Program-made: the position numbers and the translations under genes | Assembly: GCF_025175675.1 (NCBI RefSeq) | Contig: NZ_JANIOA010000020.1 | Span: forward strand, 1-64,000 | DNA length: 64,000 nucleotides | Direction of reading: 5' to 3' | Source: Sedimenticola hydrogenitrophicus | GTDB lineage: Bacteria; Pseudomonadota; Gammaproteobacteria; Chromatiales; Chromatiaceae | Notes under the pieces: model-generated | The model's input: only the letters and a program-made list of their open reading frames with translations | Told to the model about the DNA's origin: nothing | The model's database searches: none | Shown here: positions 35,391-43,458 of the stretch, piece by piece | Layout of the letters: every line of letters begins with the position of its first letter | Numbering within the stretch: the first letter of the stretch is position 1

Positions 35391-35996
35391 TCAGAGGCTC
35401 TCGGCATTCTCCGCCAGATAGGTGGCCACCCCATCCGGAGAGGCGGACATCCCCTTCTCCCCCTGTTTCCAGCCGGCCGGGCAGACTTCGCCGTGCTCCT
35501 CGGTGAACTGCAGGGCATCGATCATGCGCAGCATCTCGTCGATATTGCGCCCCAGCGGCAGGTCATTGACCACCTGGTGACGGACCAGGCCCGCCTTGTC
35601 GATCAGGAAGGATCCGCGGAACGCCACGGCACCGTCGGGCGTCTCCACGTCGTAAGCCTTGCAGATCGCATGGGTCATGTCGGCCACCAGGGTGTAGCCC
35701 ACCGGCCCGATACCGCCCTGATTCACCGGGGTATTGCGCCAGGCGTTGTGGGTGAAATGGGAGTCGATTGAGATGCCGACCACTTCCACATTGCGTTTGC
35801 TGAATTCCGCCAATCTGTGATCAAAGGCGATCAGTTCCGAAGGACAGACAAAGGTGAAATCGAGCGGATAGAAAAACAGTACCTTGTACTTCCCCGCTGT
35901 CGCCTCCTTCAGGTTGTAACTGTCGACAATCTCGCCGCTGCCGAGTACCGCCGGTGCGGTAAAATCAGGTGCTTCACGTCCTACAAGTACGCCCAC
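35391..35996 (-). CDS. Typical 2-Cys peroxiredoxin (AhpC/Prx1 type)
   Basis: A 201-residue peroxiredoxin that reduces H2O2, organic peroxides and peroxynitrite. The peroxidatic cysteine is C51 in DFTFVCPSEL; the resolving cysteine is C172 in GEVCPAGW. The extended C-terminus with DGVATYLAENAESL is a Prx1-type tail related to the YF motif region of sensitive peroxiredoxins. AGAGGA precedes the ATG. An inverted repeat ATTAGA-N5-TCTAAT lies 46 bases upstream, and an intrinsic terminator follows. Confidence 0.93.
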   Translation of the reverse strand: MGVLVGREAPDFTAPAVLGSGEIVDSYNLKEATAGKYKVLFFYPLDFTFVCPSELIAFDHRLAEFSKRNVEVVGISIDSHFTHNAWRNTPVNQGGIGPVGYTLVADMTHAICKAYDVETPDGAVAFRGSFLIDKAGLVRHQVVNDLPLGRNIDEMLRMIDALQFTEEHGEVCPAGWKQGEKGMSASPDGVATYLAENAESL

Positions 35997-36041
35997 GTTG
36001 AAATCCTCTAAATTGAATTGTTTGTTGATCTTGCGTCCGTT

Positions 36042-36058
36042 ATTAGATTCTCTCTAAT
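36042..36058. promoter_or_regulatory. Inverted repeat ATTAGA-N5-TCTAAT upstream of the peroxiredoxin gene
   Basis: A perfect 6-bp inverted repeat with a 5-base spacer (TTCTC), 46 bases before the peroxiredoxin start, in the usual promoter position. It is not a standard OxyR site. The regulator is unknown. Confidence 0.4.
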
Positions 36059-36090
36059 AGGTGGGCGATTATGCCACAGGAAGATCTTTA

Positions 36091-36377
36091 GTAACTACTT
36101 ACCCGAGGTGTCCATGAAAGCACCACCAATGCACCACGGAGGCACAGAGGACACGACACAGAGGTTAACTGAGCAATGTAGCGTGGCGGATTATTGGAGC
36201 AGCCATTGCACTCAGATCCCCTCGACCCTGTAATGCACCGCTTACGGACTACAGGATGGAGTTGTCAGTGGTACAGGGGTGTACCATTTACGGACCAGAG
36301 GATGGACCCGTAAGAGAATCTTGTGGTTTCTCTGTGATCTCTGTGTCTCCGTGGTGCGGATAGGGGTGAGTAGTTAC
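36091..36377. repeat. Composite repeat bounded by GTAACTACTTAC / GTGAGTAGTTAC
   Basis: A 287-base interval between the peroxiredoxin promoter and nagZ. Its ends match the termini of the elements at 41092 and 63095. Inside, GCACCACGGAGGCACAGAG (36131-36149) and its inverse at 36339-36357 match at 18 of 19 positions. The loop holds the TGGTAC/GTACCA repeat (36269-36305) and a related unit just before it. No target duplication is evident (flanks GATCTTTA and GTCAGAAG). It looks like a nested assembly of repeats. Confidence 0.55.
36269..36305. repeat. Short dispersed repeat with TGGTAC/GTACCA hairpin, copy 2
   Basis: Nearly identical to 2800-2836: TGGTAC-AGGGGT-GTACCA followed by TTTACGGACCAGAGGATG. 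A diverged unit (CGCTTACGGACTACAGGATG) lies immediately upstream. It is nested in the composite repeat. Confidence 0.6.
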
Positions 36378-36385
36378 GTCAGAAG

Positions 36386-37432
36386 TTACAAATCCAGGTC
36401 CAGGGAGGGGTTCTCTTCATACCGGGCGACGATTTCCAGCGCCTCGCTCCAGCGCGGATCGAGGTGCAGAGCCTCCCTGGCGAGGGCCTTTCTGCCGTGC
36501 ATGCGCACCAGCCGCATCTGCGCTGCCGGATCGCTGTGGTCGGCCAGCGCCGCCAGCACCTCGGCGGCACCCGCCGGGTTATTGCAGACCAGTACCATAT
36601 CGCACCCCGCCGCCAGCGCCGCCCGGGCCCGTTCGGCATACCCCCCCGCCTGTTCGGCGGCGGCCATGGTGAGGTCGTCGCTGAAGATCACGCCCTGGAA
36701 GCCGAGCTGATTGCGCAGGACATCCTGCAACCAGTAGCGGGAAAAGCCGGCCAGTTCCCGGTCCGCCTGCTCATAGATCACATGGGCGGGCATGATTGCC
36801 TCCAGCCCGTAATCGATCATGCGCTGAAACGGCACCAGATCCTCCATCAGCAGGTGGCCCGTCGGGCGACGATCCACCGGCAATTCGCAATGGGAGTCTT
36901 CGGTCACGCCGCCATGCCCGGGGAAATGCTTGCCTACCGCGGCCATCCCTGCCTCATGGACGCCCATCATCCAGGCATGGGCCAGCTCGGCCACCACCAC
37001 CGGCTCCGCGCCAAAGGCGCGGTCGCCAATCACGCTGCTGAGCCCAAGCCCCAGGTCCAGCACCGGGGCAAAACTGAAATCCACGCCGACGGCGCGCAAT
37101 TCCGCGGCCATCAGCCAGCCGATGCGCTGGATGATGGATTGAGCCTTTTTTGTATTGGTCCGATTCAGTTCGCCAAACCAGGCAGCGGGCGGCAGACGGG
37201 TAAACCCCTCCCTGAAGCGCTGCACCCGCCCCCCCTCCTGATCTACGGCGATCAGCAGAGGCGGGGTACGCAAAGCATGAATATCCGCGATCAGCGCGGC
37301 GACCTGTTCCGGTGAGGCGTAATTCCGGCTGAACAGTATCACCCCACCGGCGGCGGGATGGGCCAGCATCTCCCGCTCTTCCCGGGTGAGCACCGTGCCC
37401 TTTATATCCAGCATGAGTGGACCGTGGCTCAT
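36386..37432 (-). CDS. nagZ: Beta-N-acetylhexosaminidase NagZ
   Basis: A 348-residue cytoplasmic GH3 enzyme that removes GlcNAc from anhydro-muropeptides during peptidoglycan recycling. AVDQEGGRVQRFREGFTRLP near residue 62 and KHFPGHGGVTEDSH (flexible loop with the acid/base histidine) are NagZ signatures. The nucleophile aspartate is in VIFSDDLTM. Length matches E. coli NagZ. It has no signal peptide. It is divergent from the FliL-like gene. Confidence 0.94.
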   Translation of the reverse strand: MSHGPLMLDIKGTVLTREEREMLAHPAAGGVILFSRNYASPEQVAALIADIHALRTPPLLIAVDQEGGRVQRFREGFTRLPPAAWFGELNRTNTKKAQSIIQRIGWLMAAELRAVGVDFSFAPVLDLGLGLSSVIGDRAFGAEPVVVAELAHAWMMGVHEAGMAAVGKHFPGHGGVTEDSHCELPVDRRPTGHLLMEDLVPFQRMIDYGLEAIMPAHVIYEQADRELAGFSRYWLQDVLRNQLGFQGVIFSDDLTMAAAEQAGGYAERARAALAAGCDMVLVCNNPAGAAEVLAALADHSDPAAQMRLVRMHGRKALAREALHLDPRWSEALEIVARYEENPSLDLDL

Positions 37433-37524
37433 GGAGCGAATTCCTCAATCATCATTTTTTCAATCGGTTATACTGTGCGGCTTGTTGATCGAGCATTACA
37501 GATTAAACCGATTTGGAAGTAAAG

Positions 37525-37935
37525 ATGCGTTTTATAACCCTGCTATTGAGTGTCATGCTCGTCCTCTCGACCCCCCCACTGTCAGCGGCGGAAGCGAACG
37601 TGGATAAGGCCGAAGCGCCCGGGACGCCGGCCTATTACGAGCTCTCCCCCTCCATCGTGGTCAACGTCAAGGGCAAGGCAAAGTATATCCGTTGCGACGT
37701 ACAACTCATGACCCGGGACGAGACCAAGCTTTCCGCCATCAGTCTGCACGCCCCGGCACTGCGCCACGAACTGATCCTGCTGCTGAGCGATCAGCAGGGA
37801 GCCGAGATTCGCACCACCAAGGGCAAGGAGAAACTGCGGAAGGTCGCGCTCAAGTCACTCCAGGGCGTGATGAAAAAGCTGGTGGACGATGAGACGATTG
37901 ATGAGCTCTTCTTTACCACCTATCTGGTTCAATAA
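37525..37935 (+). CDS. FliL-like periplasmic protein
   Basis: A 136-residue protein with an N-terminal signal or anchor (MRFITLLLSVMLVLS...). The start at 37525 is preceded by GGAAGTAAAG. The domain resembles FliL: YYELSPSIVVNVKGKAKYIR, VQLMTRDET, RHELILLLSDQ and a C-terminal VDDETIDELFFTTYLVQ. FliL normally helps load the flagellar motor. No other flagellar gene is in the window, so this may be one of the stand-alone FliL-like proteins common in marine gammaproteobacteria. It ends convergently with the transpeptidase gene. Confidence 0.8.
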   Translation: MRFITLLLSVMLVLSTPPLSAAEANVDKAEAPGTPAYYELSPSIVVNVKGKAKYIRCDVQLMTRDETKLSAISLHAPALRHELILLLSDQQGAEIRTTKGKEKLRKVALKSLQGVMKKLVDDETIDELFFTTYLVQ

Positions 37936-37941
37936 CCGGTC

Positions 37942-38442
37942 TCAGCAGCGCTCGCGTATATCCACAACAGTACCCACCGACACCCGCTCGAACAACTCGA
38001 TCAGCTCCCGGTTGCGCATCCGGATACAACCGTGGGAGGCCGCCTGCCCCATCGGTTCGCTGTCCGGGGTACCGTGGATATAGATAAAGCGTCTCAGGCT
38101 GTCGACGGAACCACCGCGGTTTCTGCCCGGTTCCAGTCCGCTCAGCCAGAGGATACGGGTCAGTATCCAGTCGCGCCCCGGATTAGCGGCGGCGAGTGCG
38201 GGGGTATAAATCTCGCCGGTGTGCCGGCGACCGACGAATACGCTGTTTTCCGGCAGTCCATCGCCGATTTTCAGGCGGATACGGTGCAGACCCCGTGGGG
38301 TACATTCGCTGCCCCGGGATTCGCCCGCCCCATTACGCGCGCTGGAGATGGCATAGGTGGCGATACAGGCGTTACCGGACCGTAGCCGCAACTGCTGTCG
38401 CTGCAGGTCTATCTGAATATGTTGGTCCTGACGCTTCACCAC
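37942..38442 (-). CDS. YkuD-fold L,D-transpeptidase family protein
   Basis: A 166-residue YkuD-domain protein. The active-site block reads IYIHGTPDSEPMG and ASHGCIRMRNRELIELF; the nucleophile is C139. These enzymes make 3-3 peptidoglycan cross-links or attach proteins to the wall. No signal peptide or membrane segment is visible (MVKRQDQHIQIDLQRQQL), although related signal-less forms exist. The start overlaps the end of the CYTH gene by 7 bases, so the two are in one operon with rlmD. Confidence 0.88.
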   Translation of the reverse strand: MVKRQDQHIQIDLQRQQLRLRSGNACIATYAISSARNGAGESRGSECTPRGLHRIRLKIGDGLPENSVFVGRRHTGEIYTPALAAANPGRDWILTRILWLSGLEPGRNRGGSVDSLRRFIYIHGTPDSEPMGQAASHGCIRMRNRELIELFERVSVGTVVDIRERC

Positions 38443-38903
38443 TGCGAATAGGGGTGCTTCACCAGGCTGGCGTTGTAATAGCGGGGATCTCCAGACACCT
38501 CTTCACCGGCCCAGGGGGGCAGCTCGAACGGCTCATCCTCGGAGCTGAGTTCCACCTCCGCCATGATCAGCCCGCTGTTCTCGCCCGCGAACAGATCCAG
38601 ATCCCACACGTGCCCGCCCCAGCGCACCTTATATCGTGTCTTGTCGATAAAGGGCTGCTCGGCCAGCCGTGCCAGTATTTGCTCGGCATCCTCCAGTGGG
38701 ATCGGATACTCGAACTCGGACCTCGTTATGCCCTTTGTCGCACTTTTGAGATTCAGGCAGGCGCTGTCGCCGGTGATGCGGACCCGCACGGTGGCGTTCG
38801 GCTGATTGGCGATGTAGCCCTGCTTCAGTATCGCCTCAGAGAGAATGTTATCCTGCCATTTATCGTTAATAACAAGGAACTTGCGTTCTATTTCTAAAGC
38901 CAT
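38436..38903 (-). CDS. CYTH-domain protein (probable inorganic triphosphatase)
   Basis: A 155-residue CYTH protein. The ExExK signature is EIERKF at residues 4-9, and the fold is a triphosphate tunnel: RVRITGDSACLNLKSATKG, FEYPIP and MAEVELSSEDEPFELP. Bacterial relatives hydrolyse tripolyphosphate. The gene follows rlmD by 13 bases and overlaps the transpeptidase gene. Confidence 0.9.
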   Translation of the reverse strand: MALEIERKFLVINDKWQDNILSEAILKQGYIANQPNATVRVRITGDSACLNLKSATKGITRSEFEYPIPLEDAEQILARLAEQPFIDKTRYKVRWGGHVWDLDLFAGENSGLIMAEVELSSEDEPFELPPWAGEEVSGDPRYYNASLVKHPYSQW

Positions 38904-38916
38904 TTATCCAGTCCGT

Positions 38917-40248
38917 TCAGGATTTTCCGAAGAGCGCGATCGACTCGACATGGGCGGTGTGCGGGAACATATCCATCACCCCCGCCGCGACCAGCCGATA
39001 GCCGTGCCGGTTGACCAGTTCCCCGGCGTCCCGCGCCAGGGTGCCCGGGTAGCAGGAGACATAGACCATGCGCTTCACCCCCAGCCGGGGGAGGTGTTCC
39101 AGCACCTCGGCCGCGCCGGAGCGCGGCGGATCGAGCAGCACCTTGTCGAAACGTTCGCGCAGCCAGGGCTCTTTCTGTAACGAATCATACAGGTTGGCCG
39201 TGTAGTAGCGGCTATTTTCGATGCCGTTGCGCCGTGCGTTATCCCGGGCCCGGGCGACCAAGCCCGCATCTCCCTCGACGCCGACCACCTCCGCCACGCC
39301 TCTGGCAATCGGCAGGGTGAAGTTGCCCAGGCCGCAGAACAGGTCCAGCACCCGGTCTTCCGGCGCAACCGCCAGCAGTTCCAGGGCGTGCTCGATCATC
39401 AGGCGGTTGAGGTCGCTGTTCACCTGGGTGAAGTCGTTGGGTAAAAAGTGGATGTGCAGGCCATAGTCCGGCAGGTCATACTGCAGATCCGCCGGCTCGC
39501 CGCTCAATGGCTCGACGGTGTCCGGGCCACCGGTCTGGGTGTAGACATCGATCTCCCGCTCCTTGCCGAACGCCAGCAGCGCCTGTTCATCCGCCGCCGA
39601 CAGGGGCTCCAGGATCCGGAACACCAGCACACACCGGGAGTCGCCCATGGCCACCTCGATCTGGGGCACACGCTCCTTGATACTGAGTGACCCGATCAGT
39701 TCACTCAGGGGAGTAAGCAGCCGACCCACCCGGGGATGCAGAATATGGCACTCGGAGAGATCCGCCACATAGGGGGAGCCACGCTCACGAAATCCCACCA
39801 GTACCTTGCCCTTCTTGGCCACGTATTTAACCCCGAGCCGGGCCTTTCGCCGATAGCCGAAGGCGTCGCTGCCGACCAGTGGCGCCAGCAGCTTTGCCGG
39901 CGCCACCTTGCCGATACGCTGGAAGGCGTCCATCAGCGCGGTCTGCTTGGCCTGTATCTGCGCTTGGGTCGATTGGTGTTGCAGCGAACAGCCGCCACAC
40001 ACGCCAAAGTGCGGGCACTGGGGCGCCACCCGGTCAGGCGACGCGGAGATGATCTCGAGGGCTTCGCCCTCATCAAATTTCTTCTGTACGCGGGTATAGC
40101 GGAAACTGACGGTCTCTCCCGGCAAGGCGCCATGGATAAACACCGCCTTGCCGTCGATGTGCGCCACCCCGCGACCGTCATGGCTCAGGGCATCGATACC
40201 GGTCACGACCGGATCTTGCGGTAACTTGCGTCTTCTTGAGCGTCCCAT
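38917..40248 (-). CDS. rlmD: 23S rRNA (uracil-1939-C5)-methyltransferase RlmD
   Basis: A 443-residue RumA/RlmD-type enzyme. The N-terminal TRAM domain (about residues 10-65) is followed by an Fe-S cluster site with CPHFGVCGGC and the later cysteine in SECHILHP. The SAM motif is LDLFCGLGNFTLPIA. The catalytic cysteine lies in VYVSCYPGTLARD. Length matches E. coli RlmD. In gammaproteobacteria rlmD lies near cysM, barA/gacS and relA; cysM and a BarA-like gene are nearby here but relA is absent. Confidence 0.94.
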   Translation of the reverse strand: MGRSRRRKLPQDPVVTGIDALSHDGRGVAHIDGKAVFIHGALPGETVSFRYTRVQKKFDEGEALEIISASPDRVAPQCPHFGVCGGCSLQHQSTQAQIQAKQTALMDAFQRIGKVAPAKLLAPLVGSDAFGYRRKARLGVKYVAKKGKVLVGFRERGSPYVADLSECHILHPRVGRLLTPLSELIGSLSIKERVPQIEVAMGDSRCVLVFRILEPLSAADEQALLAFGKEREIDVYTQTGGPDTVEPLSGEPADLQYDLPDYGLHIHFLPNDFTQVNSDLNRLMIEHALELLAVAPEDRVLDLFCGLGNFTLPIARGVAEVVGVEGDAGLVARARDNARRNGIENSRYYTANLYDSLQKEPWLRERFDKVLLDPPRSGAAEVLEHLPRLGVKRMVYVSCYPGTLARDAGELVNRHGYRLVAAGVMDMFPHTAHVESIALFGKS

Positions 40249-40292
40249 GAAACCAGATCAATCCTCATTCGGTTAATAACAACGGCAGCACC

Positions 40293-40445
40293 GTAGCCTG
40301 GATGAAGCCGCCCCCCAACTGGATGAATCGCATGCACCCACGGCGGCGAAATCCGGGAAGCAGTCTCGACTAACCACCCTGGATTCCACCCGTCTGAGGC
40401 TGTGCGCCTGTTAGGTTCCTATGGAGCGGGCTCCATCCAGGCTAC
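40293..40445. repeat. Interspersed palindromic repeat, GTAGCCTGGATG arms
   Basis: Perfect 12-bp inverted arms GTAGCCTGGATG (40293-40304) and CATCCAGGCTAC (40434-40445) enclose about 130 bases between ydbL and rlmD. Such GTAGCC-GGATG arms are common in intergenic repeats of gammaproteobacteria. It fills most of the gap. Confidence 0.6.
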
Positions 40446-40448
40446 AAC

Positions 40449-41063
40449 CTATTTCTGTACCCAGCCGCCCTGTGCATTCTGATACCACCAACCCCGGGAG
40501 GCCTTCTCTACCCAGGTGCGGGCGAAGGTGGCACGGATCTCCGGCTCCCATTCGGGGTGACCGTTGGCATCGGCAATCGCCCGGTAGAGCGCGCTGCGGT
40601 CACTGTTTTCGCTGCTGATGAGCCCCTGCACCTTGTTACGCTCTTTCAGCGGGATGGCCGCGGCATCGTGCACCGCGATCATGGCGTCCCGGGTAAAGCC
40701 GATGGCGCCGTTGTTGTAGTGGGGTGTCAGGGCACTGTTGCGGCTTTTCATGCTGGCCTGCAGTTTGCGGACGGCCGCTGAGCTGGCGTTAAAATCGGGT
40801 TGCGCCGCCTGCGCTGACGGAATCAGAAAATCGATTGCCCCGGTAGCGATGGCTCTGAACAGTGGATTATCCAGTGAGGAGCTCTTGTTTTCACCCTGCT
40901 CCCGCTCTTTCTGTTGTTGCTGCTTTTCCTTGCCCAGGATGTCATCCACTATCCGTTCCGCCGCCTCTTCAGCCTGGGCGGCGGGGAAGTAGATGTTGAT
41001 CGTGACGCAGGCCGCGAGCAGGACCAGGGTAGCCAGCACAGTGCCTATTTTAAATGTTTTCAT
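40449..41063 (-). CDS. YdbL-family (DUF1318) lipoprotein
   Basis: A 204-residue DUF1318 protein. The signal ends in the lipobox LLAAC followed by VTINIYFPAAQAEEAAERIV, the typical YdbL start. The C-terminal DUF1318 region is rich in RNKVQGLISSENSDRSALYR. A WWYQNAQGGWVQK tail ends the protein. In E. coli ydbH-ynbE-ydbL encode an outer-membrane phospholipid transport module. Here ydbH is upstream on the same strand but a mobile repeat lies between, and no ynbE is seen. Confidence 0.85.
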   Translation of the reverse strand: MKTFKIGTVLATLVLLAACVTINIYFPAAQAEEAAERIVDDILGKEKQQQQKEREQGENKSSSLDNPLFRAIATGAIDFLIPSAQAAQPDFNASSAAVRKLQASMKSRNSALTPHYNNGAIGFTRDAMIAVHDAAAIPLKERNKVQGLISSENSDRSALYRAIADANGHPEWEPEIRATFARTWVEKASRGWWYQNAQGGWVQK

Positions 41064-41091
41064 CCACTTAGCTCCTTTATCTTCATTTATT

Positions 41092-41350
41092 GTAACTACT
41101 CACCGGGTCTATAAGTGATTGGTCTGCCTTGTTGGCCGATCTTGATGGCGCCTCGAATCCGGCCCCTTTTTCAGATTCAAGCCTGCCCTTGTTTGAGCGA
41201 AGCGAGTTTGGGCAGGCGCTGAAAATGGAGCCGGATTCGAGGAGATAAGCCATCACGTGAGGCCGGCAAGTTAGGCCGATCACCCCGTGAGCACTGGTGG
41301 ATGCGCCTACCGGCTTATCCACCCTACATCCTTACCCCGTGAGTAGTTAC
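41092..41350 (-). mobile_element. MITE-like element, copy A (259 bp, 8-bp target duplication)
   Basis: The ends are GTAACTACTCACCGGGT and, inverted, GTAACTACTCACGGGGT (16 of 17 identical). Flanks are CATTTATT on both sides, a perfect 8-bp target duplication. The interior is an extended palindrome: CCTCGAATCCGGC/GCCGGATTCGAGG arms and the central GCCTGCCC/GGGCAGGC hairpin. A 52-bp segment with a GGTGGAT/ATCCACC hairpin lies near the right end. No transposase is encoded. It is inserted between ydbH and ydbL. Confidence 0.9.
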
Positions 41351-41361
41351 CATTTATTCTA

Positions 41362-43458
41362 CTATTCGACAATGGGTGACGCACCCGACGCGATCTGTTT
41401 CAGCTTGCTGACCAATACCTGCCAATCGGTTTCGCGATTGAATCCCATGATATCGATGCGCGGTATGCCGCCGCCTTTCACCAGGTAGTAGCCTCTCTCG
41501 GCCGACTCGATTCCGCCCATGTGGCAGACGCCGCGTTCCAGGCGGCAACTGATACCCAGCCGGTCATATCCAAACTCTTCGAAGATTCTCAAAAAGCTCC
41601 GGGACAGGGCACCGGAAACGCCCGAGCCGCCCAGGTTGGAGATATTATCCACCGCCTTCTGGCTGATACGGTGTCGACTCTTGTCATCCGCCGGGGTGGC
41701 AAAGGCCGCGTCAAATGAGACCGGGGCCCACTCTTCCAGCCTGAGGTCGGTGACCCGGCCCGCCAGTTTCCCGGTAATCTTACCAAATGAGAAGGTACGG
41801 GTCAGAGTTTCCAGGTCGATATCCTTCAATTCCAGATCGGCGGTCAATGCAGGTAGTGCGCCGAACAGATCGTCCAGCTGGAGATCGCGGATCACAATCG
41901 CCCCATCGAAGACCTTCACCAGTGCCACGCCATCCACGGCAATGACTCCGTGCTCGTAAGAGAGCCCCGGGATCATCCCGGAAAGCTGGCCCGCCAGCGG
42001 CGGCCAGCCGACGGCACTACTGATTGCCGCCATACTGATCGGTGTGAGATAACCCTGAAAGCGGACCTTTGGACCGGCTTCACCCCGCGCCAGTTCAAAA
42101 CTTTCCGCCCGCAGCTCGCCATCCAGTACCGGAATGTTGGCCTGATTCACCAGGGAGACGGTATCCCCGGAAAGATTCAGCGCGACGTCCGTCGCCCCCA
42201 GGGTGATGCCGCCAAACAGATGTCCCCCCTGCCAGCTGATACGGCTCTCCCGGGCGTGCTTGCTGGACCAGTTGATTTCACCATCCAGGTCATACAGGGC
42301 GAATTGTCCCTGGCCGTCTCCCCGCTGCTGTATTCCCTGCTCGATATAGACATCCTGGAGGTCGATGCGGATCCGGCTGTCGTCGGCCCGATGGCTGATA
42401 TCCAGGGCGAATCGCCCAGCCAGTTCTATATCCTCCAGTTGGGGATTGGCCAACACCGGCAGGAGATTGTCACGAAAAAGCCCGGCGAGATCCGCCGGTT
42501 CCGATGTCAGATTCAATGAGACCAGCTGCGGTTCGGGCTGCAGGGAGAATTCCGCCGCCCCGTTAAATTTCAGACGCTCCGGCTGGCTGAATCTGAATTG
42601 CTCGAGAGAGATCAGTGAACGGTCGGCCCGATACCGGTAGGTGGTCTCCAGTGACAGGGGGTGTGCAGAGGGGGAGAGATAAAACTGCGGCGTCAACAGT
42701 TCTCCGGCGTTCAGCGCCAGCCGCTGGGTCCCGGCCCACTGCCCCTTGGTCGGCGATACCTCGCCCCGCCACTGTCCCGCCAGTCCCTGGCCGATGTAGC
42801 TCCCGCTGGTATCGGCAAAACCGACATGGCTGAAATCGAGCCGGCTGCTGCCCTGCAGGAGCTGCGCGCCGACGCCCCGCAAGGTCGCCGACAGCCCCAG
42901 CCCGCCACTGAGGGAGAAACGCTCCACCGACTCCGCCAGGGCCGCATGCACTGTTCCCAGGCGCTGGATATCCAGCCCTTTCCCATTCAGCGACAGGTGC
43001 CACCGCTGCCGGTCGATGTTGATCAAGGCGGCCAGTTTTCCACCAGACAATGGAATATCATCTAGTTGTATATCAATAAGTTGTGAATCTATCTTCCAGT
43101 CTATTCTTGATTTTATTCCGACCATTTGCTGCCCATTCAGGGTCAGGTCGAGCAGACCTTCCTGGCAACTGATCTGCCTCCCGGTAATCTTGCCGGCCCG
43201 GCAGTCGAAACGGAACATGCGTAGCGGGACCGGCAGCGCGGGGTGTCTGATCTCCTCGGCGGAAAGGATAAAACGGTCCTGGGAAGCATGGAGGTCAACC
43301 TGCAGTGCCAGCCCGCTGGCCTGCCAACCCTCGCCCCCGAGATCGCCCAGGGTCAGCGTCAGCCGATCCGCCGCCCGCAAGGACAGGGAGCTAGCCAGCA
43401 GCAGGCAGAGAAGGACCGCCGGCAGGGGTATGGTGAGTTTATTCAGCCGGAAAGACAC
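41362..43458 (-). CDS. YdbH-family intermembrane phospholipid transport protein
   Basis: A 698-residue AsmA-like/YdbH-type protein. An N-terminal signal or anchor (about residues 10-29, LPAVLLCLLLASSLSLRAAD) precedes a long beta-rich repeat region typical of bridge-like lipid carriers. The C-terminal block, with GGSGVSGALSRSFLRIFEEF and GISCRLERGVCHMGGI, is the YdbH-like conserved region. It is shorter than E. coli YdbH (about 880 residues). Its start overlaps the cysM end by 20 bases. Confidence 0.82.
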   Translation of the reverse strand: MSFRLNKLTIPLPAVLLCLLLASSLSLRAADRLTLTLGDLGGEGWQASGLALQVDLHASQDRFILSAEEIRHPALPVPLRMFRFDCRAGKITGRQISCQEGLLDLTLNGQQMVGIKSRIDWKIDSQLIDIQLDDIPLSGGKLAALINIDRQRWHLSLNGKGLDIQRLGTVHAALAESVERFSLSGGLGLSATLRGVGAQLLQGSSRLDFSHVGFADTSGSYIGQGLAGQWRGEVSPTKGQWAGTQRLALNAGELLTPQFYLSPSAHPLSLETTYRYRADRSLISLEQFRFSQPERLKFNGAAEFSLQPEPQLVSLNLTSEPADLAGLFRDNLLPVLANPQLEDIELAGRFALDISHRADDSRIRIDLQDVYIEQGIQQRGDGQGQFALYDLDGEINWSSKHARESRISWQGGHLFGGITLGATDVALNLSGDTVSLVNQANIPVLDGELRAESFELARGEAGPKVRFQGYLTPISMAAISSAVGWPPLAGQLSGMIPGLSYEHGVIAVDGVALVKVFDGAIVIRDLQLDDLFGALPALTADLELKDIDLETLTRTFSFGKITGKLAGRVTDLRLEEWAPVSFDAAFATPADDKSRHRISQKAVDNISNLGGSGVSGALSRSFLRIFEEFGYDRLGISCRLERGVCHMGGIESAERGYYLVKGGGIPRIDIMGFNRETDWQVLVSKLKQIASGASPIVE

